Assembly (NCBI RefSeq): GCF_030378205.1
Contig: NZ_CP127385.1
Span: 2,272,001 to 2,336,000 of the forward strand
Origin: Bradyrhizobium sp. NP1
GTDB taxonomy: Bacteria > Pseudomonadota > Alphaproteobacteria > Rhizobiales > Xanthobacteraceae
Direction: 5' to 3'
DNA length: 64,000 nucleotides
The position numbers and the translations under genes are program-made. Position 1 is the stretch's first letter. Every line of letters starts with the position of its first letter. Of the stretch, positions 8,689 through 16,628 are shown piece after piece. Under the pieces are notes generated by a model. The model had not been told where the DNA came from and made no database searches. It saw only the letters and a program-made list of their open reading frames with translations.

Positions 8689-9933
8689 TCACCCGCGCGC
8701 CTTCTCCACATTGGCGATGCGGGCAGGGACGCCGAACTCCTTGCGGCAGACCTCCGCAAGCACGGCGACGCCTTCGCGGATCTGCGCATGCGAGGGGCTC
8801 GCAAAGCACAGCCGCAGGCGGCTGCCCGAATAGCCCCGGTTCGTCGACCATTCCGGCCCCGGATTGATGGAGACGCCGGCGGCGAGTGCCGCCTGATAGA
8901 GCCTCAAGGTGTCGACATTGTCGGGCAGCTTGACCCAGAGGAAGATGCCGCCCTTGGGCGCCTCGAACTCGGCAGATGTGCCAAACTGCGCGTTCAGTGC
9001 TTCCATCAGGGTATCGAGCTTGGCACGGAGCGCCCGCGTCAGCTCCGGCACATGCGTGGTGAAATGCGGTCGGCAATATTCCGCGAGCACCATCTGCTCG
9101 AGCGCGCCGGAGCCGGCATCGGTCTTCAGCGCCAGCATCCGCGACAGCATTTCCCAGGGCGCGACGATGAAGCCGACCCGCAAGGCCGGCGCGATCGATT
9201 TCGAGAACGAGCCGATATGGATCACGCCGCCGCCCGACGCCAGGGCGTGGATCGCGGGCGGGCGTCGGCCGTCCCAGATCAGGTCGGCGTAGCAATCGTC
9301 TTCGAAGATCGGCACGCCATGCTCTTGCGAAAGCTTCAGGAGCTCGGTGCGGCGCGCCTCCGGCATGATGGTCCCGGTCGGGTTCTGCACCGTCGGGATG
9401 GTGTAGATGTATTTGGGGCGGATGTTGCGGCGCTTGAGGTCGGAAAGCGCCGACGCGAGCGCGTCGATCCGCATGCCCTCGTGGTCGAGCGGAATGCCGA
9501 CCGCGTTGACGCCGAGCCGGGCGAGCCGGGTCAGCGCGCCCTGATAGGTTTCCTGCTCCACGATCACGGTGTCGCCGCGCGAAAGCAGGGTCTGGTTGAC
9601 GAGGTCGAGCGCCTGCAACGAGCCGGAGACGATCAGGATGTCGTCGGCAGTGCAGCGGATCGCGGCATCGCGCTGCAATTTCGCGACAAGGAATTCGCGC
9701 AACGGACGGTAGCCCTGCGGGCCGCTCGCCAGCCCGTAGGTCGCAAGCGTCCGGCCCTCGCGTTCGAGCACGGCGGTCGCGGCATCGGTCAGCCCCTCGA
9801 CCGGCACCTGGTCGGCGTCGTTGTTGCCGCCCACGAAGCTGTATTTGGCAAGCCCGGTCCAGCGCGCCGCGGGTGCCGGCAGGTCCGCCGGGAACAGGGG
9901 CGCGAAATCAAAGGGGGCGGTGGCCATCGGCAT
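8689..9933 (-). CDS. PLP-dependent aminotransferase, fold type I (MocR/2-aminoadipate type)
   Basis: Aminotransferase of 414 residues resembling the catalytic half of MocR regulators but without a GntR DNA-binding domain. The PLP lysine is in HIGSFSKSIAPALRVGF; upstream are the pyridine-binding Asp region (PIFEDDCYADL) and YTIPTVQNPTG. GGGAG lies a few bases before the ATG at 9933; a second ATG two codons in (MATAPFDF) is an equally good start. The donor and acceptor are unknown; 2-aminoadipate or branched-chain amino acids are typical of the family. Confidence 0.92.
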   Translation of the reverse strand: MPMATAPFDFAPLFPADLPAPAARWTGLAKYSFVGGNNDADQVPVEGLTDAATAVLEREGRTLATYGLASGPQGYRPLREFLVAKLQRDAAIRCTADDILIVSGSLQALDLVNQTLLSRGDTVIVEQETYQGALTRLARLGVNAVGIPLDHEGMRIDALASALSDLKRRNIRPKYIYTIPTVQNPTGTIMPEARRTELLKLSQEHGVPIFEDDCYADLIWDGRRPPAIHALASGGGVIHIGSFSKSIAPALRVGFIVAPWEMLSRMLALKTDAGSGALEQMVLAEYCRPHFTTHVPELTRALRAKLDTLMEALNAQFGTSAEFEAPKGGIFLWVKLPDNVDTLRLYQAALAAGVSINPGPEWSTNRGYSGSRLRLCFASPSHAQIREGVAVLAEVCRKEFGVPARIANVEKARG

Positions 9934-9955
9934 TTTCTCCCGTCTTGTTCTGGAG

Positions 9956-10519
9956 CTAGTTGTTTCCGACCAGCCTGACCGGACGCCCCTGGCTCACGAA
10001 GGCATAATGGGCGTTGCCGACGCTGCCGACCATCAGCGCCTCGACCGCGGGCTCCGCGATCTCGCCGGCCGCCGCCCAGTCGACCGCGAAGTTGGCGCCG
10101 GTGCCGCCCCTGACGTCGCCGATGGCGATGAAGATTTCCACCGTCGCGAACGGCTTCAGCGCAATCGGCGCCTTCAGGTAGCTCTCGACCAGCTTTCCGG
10201 ACGTGTCGAAATAGGCGATCCGCTTCACGACCAGGGGCTTCGTCTCCGAGGCGTTGTGGATGCTCAGCGTCACCGAGAAGTCGGCGCGCAGCTTGCCCTG
10301 GCTCATCGACACGCTGGAATAGACCGGAACGTAAAACCCGCCGGCGACGCTCAGATTGTCCTGCGGTATCGCCGTCAGGGAGGCGGCAAAATTCTGCTCG
10401 ATGCCTGACTGTGCGGAGGCAGCCGGGGCAAGCACGGCCGTCAGGCCGATAACCACGGCAAGCCGGAGTGCTGCCGTGCCGATGCGGCGCAGGACCATTT
10501 GCGATATCACCTGATGCAC
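9956..10519 (-). CDS. DUF3124 family exported protein
   Basis: Exported protein of 187 residues. A long signal peptide ends near residue 36 (APAASAQ). The mature chain matches the DUF3124 pattern as I recall it: VPVYSSV, the FDTSGKLVESYLKAPIALKPFATVE segment, GGTGANFAVDW and the C-terminal AHYAFVSQGRPVRL. It appears to be a beta-sandwich periplasmic domain of unknown role. It lies 22 bp upstream of the aminotransferase on the same strand, so the two are probably co-transcribed. Confidence 0.82.
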   Translation of the reverse strand: MHQVISQMVLRRIGTAALRLAVVIGLTAVLAPAASAQSGIEQNFAASLTAIPQDNLSVAGGFYVPVYSSVSMSQGKLRADFSVTLSIHNASETKPLVVKRIAYFDTSGKLVESYLKAPIALKPFATVEIFIAIGDVRGGTGANFAVDWAAAGEIAEPAVEALMVGSVGNAHYAFVSQGRPVRLVGNN

Positions 10520-10829
10520 CTTGTTCGCGAGGGGCTCGATCGGCCCACTCTATCGCCCGTCTTTTCATTGGTCCATTCGCCGGTCAGCCGCAGGCGCACG
10601 ACGGCTGCGATGCTCCCGAACCGCGACATGCAGGCTCCCTTGTTTTTGCGGTAGGGCAACCCTAAACAATCTTACAGCGCCCGCGCATCCGGGGGGATGC
10701 CGCCGGGCGTGGCTCGCGAGCCATGCCGCGGTGCATGGTGGCACCGATGCCGGTGGCGCGGGCGAGACTGGCGCCGATGCCCAACTCCGGCTAATGGTCC
10801 CCCCCGCAACCACGAGAGAATTTGCTGAT
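10520..10829. other. 310-bp intergenic region before ribB
   Basis: Divergent promoter region between the DUF3124 gene (-) and ribB (+). It contains a perfect 14-bp palindrome at 10710-10723 (TGGCTCGCGAGCCA). I looked for an FMN riboswitch, which often precedes ribB, and did not find the conserved RFN core. No coding sequence is supported, although several frames are open by GC bias. Confidence 0.5.
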
Positions 10830-11906
10830 ATGGCCGATACGATCCAGGAAGTGTTGCAAGCCTTCGCCAAGGGCGAGCTTGTCGTCGTCACCGACGACGA
10901 CGATCGTGAGGGCGAGGGCGATCTGATCGTCGCGGCCTCCTTCTGCACACCGGAGAAGATGGCGTTCATCATCCGCCACACCTCGGGCATCGTCTGCGCG
11001 CCGATCACGACCGAGGACGCGCGGCGGCTGCGGCTCGACCCGATGGTGGCGCATAACGAGTCCAACCACACCACCGCCTTCACGGTGTCGATCGACTACA
11101 AGCCGGACGGCGGCACCGGCATCTCCGCCGAGGAGCGCGCCTCCTGCTGCCGGGCGCTCGCCAACCCCAATGTCGGCGCCAATGATTTCGCCCGGCCCGG
11201 CCATGTCTTTCCGCTGGTCGCGCGCGACGGCGGCGTGCTGCTGCGCTCCGGCCATACCGAGGCTGCCGTCGATCTCTGCAAGCTCGCAGGGCTCCCGCCG
11301 GTCGGCGTGATCTCCGAGCTGATGAACGACGACGGCACGGTGACGAAGGGCGCGCAGGTCACGCGCTTTGCCGCCGCCCACGGCCTCAAGCATGTCACCA
11401 TCGCCGACCTGATCGCCTACCGGCAGGCGCGGGAGAAGCTGATCGAGCGGGTCTCGACCTTCACCACCGACAGCCCGATCGGCCCGCTGCAGGGCTATGC
11501 CTACCGCTCGCCGTTCGACGAGATCACCCACGCCGCCTTCGTCTATAACGGCATCGGCGATGGCCGCAACGTCCTGACCCGGCTGCACAAGCCGAACATC
11601 GTCAAGGACCTGTTCACCGGGCCTGCCCGCATGCAGGAGGTGCTGCAGCACTTCAAGAAGGCCGGGCGCGGCGTGCTGGTGTACTTGCGCGACGGCGCGG
11701 CCGGCGTTCCCGTCGAACCGGTGGGCACGCCGAAGACGGCGGAGGCCGACCGCAACCGGCAGTGGCGCGAGGTCGGCGTCGGCGCGCAGATCCTGCGCGA
11801 TCTCGGCATCACCTCGATCATCAACCTGACCTCGTCGGTGCACGACTACAAGGGATTGTCGGGGTTCGGCATCGAGATCGTCGCCAACGAAAGGCTTGAC
11901 GGTTGA
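10830..11906 (+). CDS. ribB: 3,4-dihydroxy-2-butanone 4-phosphate synthase (RibBA-like, C-terminal half degenerate)
   Basis: Riboflavin biosynthesis enzyme that converts ribulose 5-phosphate to dihydroxybutanone phosphate. Residues about 1-205 are the RibB domain with DDDDREGEGDL, the metal/acid loop, and RPGHVFPL and RSGHTEAAVDL. The remaining ~150 residues are a GTP cyclohydrolase II-like domain (PIGPLQGYAY and a late SSVHDYKGLSGFGIEIV) that lacks the zinc-binding cysteines, so GCH II activity is unlikely. ATG 10830 (MADTIQEV) is the usual family start; an in-frame ATG at 10794 would add 12 residues. Confidence 0.93.
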   Translation: MADTIQEVLQAFAKGELVVVTDDDDREGEGDLIVAASFCTPEKMAFIIRHTSGIVCAPITTEDARRLRLDPMVAHNESNHTTAFTVSIDYKPDGGTGISAEERASCCRALANPNVGANDFARPGHVFPLVARDGGVLLRSGHTEAAVDLCKLAGLPPVGVISELMNDDGTVTKGAQVTRFAAAHGLKHVTIADLIAYRQAREKLIERVSTFTTDSPIGPLQGYAYRSPFDEITHAAFVYNGIGDGRNVLTRLHKPNIVKDLFTGPARMQEVLQHFKKAGRGVLVYLRDGAAGVPVEPVGTPKTAEADRNRQWREVGVGAQILRDLGITSIINLTSSVHDYKGLSGFGIEIVANERLDG

Positions 11907-11911
11907 GCACC

Positions 11912-12014
11912 GTCATTCCGGGATGGTGCCAGGCACCGGACCGCAGATGCGCGATGGCGCGGCGGTGAATCCCAGGTTTCCGGGTTCGATGCTTTCGCAT
12001 CGCCCCGGCATGAC
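11912..12014. repeat. GTCAT...ATGAC palindromic element (copy E)
   Basis: A 103-bp element bounded by GTCAT and ATGAC, starting 5 bp after the ribB stop. An internal hairpin (CGATGC TTTC GCATCG at 11987-12002) lies near the right end. Its internal sequence differs from copies A-C, but the boundaries, size and hairpins near the ends are alike. It may also serve as the ribB terminator. Confidence 0.65.
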
Positions 12015-12113
12015 CCTCACACAGGAACAGCTCGCAATACAATTGCGCTTCGAACGATAGCGATTTAGTTTATCAGGCAATTCCTTAAACGAGACGATGC
12101 GAAAGGATTTTCC

Positions 12114-13328
12114 ATGAGCGCGCGCCCTCAGGCCAAGGACAAACCGTCCGCGGCCACGTTCCAGTGGGACGATCCGTTCCTGCTCGACGAGCAGCTCACC
12201 GAAGACGAGCGCATGATCCGCGACACCGCGCGCGCCTACGCGCAGGACAAGCTGTTGCCGCGCGTCATCAAGGCCTATCTCGAGGAGAAGACCGACCGCG
12301 AGATCTTCAACGAGATGGGCGAACTCGGCCTGATCGGCGTCACGCTGCCGGAGGAATATGGCTGCGCCAATGCCAGCTACGTGGCCTATGGCCTGGTGGC
12401 GCGCGAGATCGAGCGGGTGGACTCCGGCTATCGCTCGATGAACTCGGTGCAGTCCTCGCTGGTGATGTATCCGATCTACGCCTATGGCGACGAGAGCCAG
12501 CGCAAGAAGTACCTGCCCAAGCTTGCGACCGGCGAATGGGTCGGCTGTTTCGGCCTGACCGAGCCGGATGCCGGTTCCGATCCCGGCGGCATGAAGACCC
12601 GCGCCGAGAAGGTGTCGGACGGCTACCGGCTGAACGGAGCCAAGATGTGGATCTCGAATGCCCCGATCGCCGACGTCTTCGTGGTGTGGGCGAAGTCGGC
12701 CGAGCACAACAACCAGATCCGCGGTTTCGTGCTGGAGAAGGGCATGAAGGGCCTCTCCGCGCCGAAGATCGGCGGCAAGCTCTCGCTTCGCGCCTCCATC
12801 ACCGGCGAGATCGTGCTGGACAATGTGGTGGTGCCGGAAAGCGCGCTGTTGCCCAACGTCTCCGGCCTGAAGGGACCGTTCGGCTGCCTCAACCGCGCCC
12901 GCTACGGCATCTCCTGGGGCGCGATGGGCGCCGCCGAAGACTGCATGCACCGCGCACGGCAATACACGCTCGACCGCAAGCAGTTCAACCGTCCGCTCGC
13001 CGCGACCCAGCTCGTGCAGAAGAAGCTCGCCGACATGGAAACCGAGATCGCGCTGGGGCTGCAGGCCTCGTTGCGCGTCGGCCGCCTGATGGACGAGGGC
13101 AAGATGGCGCCCGAGATGATCTCGATCGTCAAGCGCAACAATTGCGGCAAGGCGCTCGACATCGCGCGCACGGCGCGCGACATGCACGGCGGCAACGGCA
13201 TCCAGATCGAGTATCACGTGATGCGGCACGCCGCGAACCTGGAGACCGTGAACACCTATGAAGGCACCCACGACGTCCATGCCCTGATCCTGGGCCGCGC
13301 CATCACCGGCATCCAGGCGTTTTCGTAA
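12114..13328 (+). CDS. gcdH: Glutaryl-CoA dehydrogenase
   Basis: FAD enzyme of 404 residues that oxidises and decarboxylates glutaryl-CoA to crotonyl-CoA in lysine/tryptophan breakdown. The family signature is strong: [19 protein letters not shown], the flavin-binding [18 protein letters not shown], and the catalytic Glu in [24 protein letters not shown]. The length is normal. No partner genes of the lysine pathway lie next to it; the downstream MBL gene is separated by a palindromic repeat. Confidence 0.94.
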   Translation: MSARPQAKDKPSAATFQWDDPFLLDEQLTEDERMIRDTARAYAQDKLLPRVIKAYLEEKTDREIFNEMGELGLIGVTLPEEYGCANASYVAYGLVAREIERVDSGYRSMNSVQSSLVMYPIYAYGDESQRKKYLPKLATGEWVGCFGLTEPDAGSDPGGMKTRAEKVSDGYRLNGAKMWISNAPIADVFVVWAKSAEHNNQIRGFVLEKGMKGLSAPKIGGKLSLRASITGEIVLDNVVVPESALLPNVSGLKGPFGCLNRARYGISWGAMGAAEDCMHRARQYTLDRKQFNRPLAATQLVQKKLADMETEIALGLQASLRVGRLMDEGKMAPEMISIVKRNNCGKALDIARTARDMHGGNGIQIEYHVMRHAANLETVNTYEGTHDVHALILGRAITGIQAFS

Positions 13329-13366
13329 AGGCACGGAGAATTCGGACGCTGCCTTTGTTCTCCACT

Positions 13367-13466
13367 GTCATCGTCCGCGAATGCGGACGATCCAGCATTC
13401 CAGAGACGGTCGTTTTCAGCTCGATCGGTTCGGAGTACTGGATCCCCCGCTTTCGCGGGGTATGAC
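13367..13466. repeat. GTCAT...ATGAC palindromic element (copy A)
   Basis: A 100-bp element in the 157-bp gap between gcdH and the MBL hydrolase. The left hairpin is CGTCCGC/GCGGACG, followed by ATCCAGCATTC; the right half is GTACTGGAT followed by the hairpin CCCCGC/GCGGGG. Copies B (23884) and C (24833) align over the whole length with the same spacing. Confidence 0.85.
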
Positions 13467-13485
13467 GACCGCGTGCAGGATCGCC

Positions 13486-14409
13486 ATGGCCGACAACGAC
13501 GACATTCCGTTCAACAAGAACTTTCCGCTTAAGCCCGGTGCCGTCGAGGAAGTCCGCCCGGGCGTGCGCCGCATCCTCTGCGACAACCCGAGCCCGTTCA
13601 CCTTCACCGGCTCGCTCACCTATATCGTCGGCCAGGGCAAGGTCGCGATCATCGATCCCGGGCCGGCGGACGAGGCACATGCCAAGGCCGTGCTCGATGC
13701 CGTCAAGGGCGAGACCGTGACGCATATCGTCGTCACCCACACCCATGTCGATCACTCGCCGGGCACCGCGCGTCTGAAGGCCGCAACCGGTGCGCCTGTC
13801 TATGCCGAAGGGCCGCACCGCGCCTCGCGGCCGCGCTTCGAGAGCGAGAAGCATAGTCCGGAGTCGGGCGCCGACCGCGACTTCCGGCCCGACATCGTGG
13901 TAGCCCACGGCGACGTCATCGAGGGCGACGGCTGGCGGCTCGAGGCGGTCGCGACCCCCGGCCATACCGCCAACCACATGGCCTTCGCCTGGCCGGAGCG
14001 GAAGTTCAATTTCGTCGGCGATCACGTGATGGGCTGGTCGACCTCGATCGTGGCGCCACCCGACGGCTCGATGGTCGACTACATGGCCTCGCTCGACCGG
14101 CTCGCCGGCCGCGCGGAGGATCTGTATTTCTCAGGTCATGGCCCGGAAATTCCGGAAGGGCCGCGCTTCGTGCAGTTCCTGATCCGCCATCGCCGCGCCC
14201 GCGAGGCGTCGATCCTGCATCGGCTGGCCAAGGGCGAGGCCGATATCCCGACCATGGTGCGCGCGATCTATATCGGCATCGACCCGCGGCTCATGAACGC
14301 CGCCGGCTATTCGGTGCTGGCGCATCTGGAGGATCTGGTCGCGCGCGGCGTTGTCGCCACGTCAGGCGATCCCGTGATCGGCGGGACCTACCGGCTTGTG
14401 GCCTCTTGA
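13486..14409 (+). CDS. MBL-fold metallo-hydrolase
   Basis: Metallo-beta-lactamase-fold hydrolase of 307 residues. The zinc motif H-x-H-x-D-H is THTHVDHS, followed by metal ligands in TPGHTANH, VGDHVMGW and SGHGPEI. A C-terminal winged-helix-like segment (HRRAREASILHRL to GTYRLV) places it with the LACTB2 type of hydrolases. The start at 13486 (MADNDDIPF) has AGGA 5 bases upstream; the frame is open further back, but that part lies inside palindromic repeat A. The substrate is unknown. Confidence 0.9.
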   Translation: MADNDDIPFNKNFPLKPGAVEEVRPGVRRILCDNPSPFTFTGSLTYIVGQGKVAIIDPGPADEAHAKAVLDAVKGETVTHIVVTHTHVDHSPGTARLKAATGAPVYAEGPHRASRPRFESEKHSPESGADRDFRPDIVVAHGDVIEGDGWRLEAVATPGHTANHMAFAWPERKFNFVGDHVMGWSTSIVAPPDGSMVDYMASLDRLAGRAEDLYFSGHGPEIPEGPRFVQFLIRHRRAREASILHRLAKGEADIPTMVRAIYIGIDPRLMNAAGYSVLAHLEDLVARGVVATSGDPVIGGTYRLVAS

Positions 14410-14420
14410 GGGCTTGCTGC

Positions 14421-15296
14421 TCAGGTCGGGCGGTCGGTCAGTCCCTCGCGTGCTGAGACGCGCGTGCCGGCTGCCGCGGGGCCAAGCGTCACATTGCCGG
14501 TCAACGCGGACGACACTGCGGGAACCTGCCGATTTTCGGTGATATGCGCCACGGCGTCCCGCGTGCTATCAAAAACCTGTGCGATCGGGCGCGCCGATTT
14601 CATCTCGTTGACCAGCGTGGTCATCAGCACGCTGTGCTGTCCTGTCGTCTCGTCGACCACATGGTCGGCTGTGTCCGAGGTCAGGATCAGCTCGTTCTGA
14701 TCTGCCTCGATCGCCGCAAGGCCGTGCGAGTAGCTCCTGAAGCGGCGCTCATAGGGATTGCGGCGCGAAGCGTCGACCACGGCAACGCGGACCTTCGCGC
14801 CGGTGTCCTTCAGCTCTGAAAGCACGTCCTCGAGATTGATGCCCTCGCGTCGAACGTCACGTTCGGTCCAGATCTTTGCATCGACCGGAATCAGGTAGTT
14901 GTCGCCGCGGGATTGAACGCCAAAACCGCCGAAGTAGATCATCACGGTCGAACCGGGATGCAGCCTGGCCTGCAGGCGCGCGATCGCGCGGGTCATGTCG
15001 TGGCGGGTGGCGTTACGCACCAGCTCGACGTCGAAGCCGTCGTCGCGAAGCGCGCTGGCCAAGGTGTCGGAGTCGCCGGCGATCTGTGCGAGCGGCGCAT
15101 CGGCGTCGGGGTAGCTCGAATTGCCGATCACGAGCGCAAGGCGGTTGCTGTCGCCATGCTCGGCCTGCTGCTGCACCTGCGTCACCGGGCGGGGGCTGTG
15201 CGCACGGAGTTTGCCAAGGTGTTGCGCCGCGCCAAGGCTCGTCGACAGGAGGATTGCGACCGCAATCGTCGCCAGTATCGTTTTCCATCCGCGCAT
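14421..15296 (-). CDS. Caspase-fold (C14) protein lacking both catalytic residues
   Basis: Exported or membrane-anchored caspase-like p20 domain, 291 residues, with an N-terminal hydrophobic signal segment (about 5-24). The fold signatures are present: RLALVIGNSSYPDADAPL, DSDTLASALRDDGFDV and DNYLIPVDA. The site that normally reads Y-x-G-H-G is YFGGFG (Phe125 replaces His), and the site that normally reads D-A-C-R is VDASRRNP (Ser177 replaces Cys). I checked both codons on the DNA. It is therefore probably a pseudo-protease with a binding or scaffold role. It is convergent with the MBL gene, with 11 bp between stops. Confidence 0.88.
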   Translation of the reverse strand: MRGWKTILATIAVAILLSTSLGAAQHLGKLRAHSPRPVTQVQQQAEHGDSNRLALVIGNSSYPDADAPLAQIAGDSDTLASALRDDGFDVELVRNATRHDMTRAIARLQARLHPGSTVMIYFGGFGVQSRGDNYLIPVDAKIWTERDVRREGINLEDVLSELKDTGAKVRVAVVDASRRNPYERRFRSYSHGLAAIEADQNELILTSDTADHVVDETTGQHSVLMTTLVNEMKSARPIAQVFDSTRDAVAHITENRQVPAVSSALTGNVTLGPAAAGTRVSAREGLTDRPT

Positions 15297-15498
15297 AGGT
15301 GGCCTCGTTCTCTGGAGTCGGCGAGCCAGCCGTCTCCTTTTATATAGGGCCCGTCCTGACGGAAAAGAAACCGAAACAATTGAAACGCACTGTTTCCAAA
15401 AATTGGCTTAGGTGGGTGGGGAGGCGGATAGGGAACGGGCGAGGCGCGGGCGGCGCTTCACGCCTCCCCGCTGGTGGCCACATGCCACGCGCTGGCCG

Positions 15499-16347
15499 CT
15501 ACTTTTTCACCGTCTTGGCCGGCAGTTTTGGCGGCGGCGCCTTCTTCACCGGCTTGAGCGCATCCGCATCGGCCGCGGTGTTGATGTCGTCGATCAGCTT
15601 GGCGATGCGGGCGGCGTTGCTGCCGAGGTCGCTGTCGAAATAGCGCGAGGAGGAGCGGATATCGATCCGCGAATCCTCGCCGTCGGGTAGCACGCGGATC
15701 GCGACATCCTCGCGGAAACCCATGATCGGGGTGCGCGCCACCGCCTCGATGCGGCCGACGCGGCGCGGCGGGGTCGGCGCCCGCTCGTCGATCACCAGCC
15801 ATTTGCGCTTGTGGACGAGCTGCAGCGCGATCGCGTAGGCGCGCTCGGCCGGGATTTCGAGCTCGACCGGCTCGATGTCGGGATAGGCGTGCCGCTGCTG
15901 CTCGGCGGAATACAGCCCGGCATAGACGGCAGTGTTGGTGCCGTCGCCGGTGCGCAACGGAGCCAGCGCCTCGAACCGCGGCGGGTCGATCGGATCGGTG
16001 GTGATGTCGTGGATCGGCGGCAGCCGGCGGTACTGCCAGGCGAGATAGGCGGGATAGCCGAGCACGGCCGCATCGATCAGGAAGGCGAGCATGATGCGCG
16101 CCATGCCGCGCGAGCCGTTCTGCCAGATCGCGGCGAAACCGGCCAAGCCGATCAGGATGGACAGCGCGGCCAGGCCAAGCGCGCCGAAGAAGGTCGCGAG
16201 CGCCGGCTTCATCTCGAGAATGCCGAAGCGGACGATGAGGATCGAGACCACGACCGCCACCACCGCAAACACCGCGAGGTTGCGCGCCCAGTTGGCAAGG
16301 GAGGACACGGGCTCCGACTGATAGGGGGCGGAGATGCGGCGGGCCAT
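15499..16347 (-). CDS. DUF1499 domain membrane protein
   Basis: Membrane protein of 282 residues. After a short N-terminus there are three probable transmembrane helices (about 24-45, 50-72 and 80-105 of the chain starting MARRISAPYQ), then a DUF1499 domain (ITTDPIDPPRFEALAP to RSSSRYFDSDLGSNAARI). The C-terminus is Lys/Pro-rich. The start at 16347 is preferred over an upstream ATG (16419) that falls in repeat-like sequence. Function is unknown. Confidence 0.83.
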   Translation of the reverse strand: MARRISAPYQSEPVSSLANWARNLAVFAVVAVVVSILIVRFGILEMKPALATFFGALGLAALSILIGLAGFAAIWQNGSRGMARIMLAFLIDAAVLGYPAYLAWQYRRLPPIHDITTDPIDPPRFEALAPLRTGDGTNTAVYAGLYSAEQQRHAYPDIEPVELEIPAERAYAIALQLVHKRKWLVIDERAPTPPRRVGRIEAVARTPIMGFREDVAIRVLPDGEDSRIDIRSSSRYFDSDLGSNAARIAKLIDDINTAADADALKPVKKAPPPKLPAKTVKK

Positions 16348-16457
16348 TTCTCTAGATCTGCCGGGTTGGAACAGGCCGCTGCCGGTGGCGCCCGGCGGCC
16401 TCAACGCCGTTGAGACCATGCCGGTGCGGCAAATTCAAGGGAGTTTGCGGGCGCTTG

Positions 16458-16599
16458 ACCCTCCCCTGGAGGGGGAGGGTCGATCGCGAATGAAATGAGC
16501 GATCGGGGTGGGGTGACATCTGCTTCGACGATCTCACCCCACCCCGTCTCACATTTCGCTTCGCTCATGTGAGCCGACCCTCCCCCTCCAGGGGAGGGT
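16458..16599. repeat. Nested long inverted repeat
   Basis: Two perfect 24-bp arms (16458-16481 and 16576-16599, built on ACCCTCCCC...) enclose a second 12-bp inverted repeat (16505-16516 with 16534-16545, GGGGTGGGGTGA). The whole 142-bp unit can fold into one long cruciform or hairpin. It fills most of the 281-bp gap between the DUF1499 gene and the acyl-CoA synthetase gene. It has the look of a dispersed rhizobial repeat. Confidence 0.85.
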
Positions 16600-16628
16600 G
16601 GCCGTAACACGGACGCGGAGCCCGCCCC

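Noticed and set aside
8550..8804. 84-codon minus-strand frame
   Set aside because: It covers structured element copy 1 and the end of the aminotransferase gene; copy 2 does not keep the frame, and the substitutions follow stem pairing, not codons.
10520..10829. FMN riboswitch upstream of ribB
   Set aside because: The conserved RFN core sequences and their spacing are absent; only short GC palindromes are present.
11913..13334. 473-codon minus-strand frame opposite gcdH
   Set aside because: The plus-strand glutaryl-CoA dehydrogenase is unmistakable; the antisense frame stays open only because of GC-rich codon bias. Similar antisense frames at 2144-3532 and 3367-5127 were rejected for the same reason.
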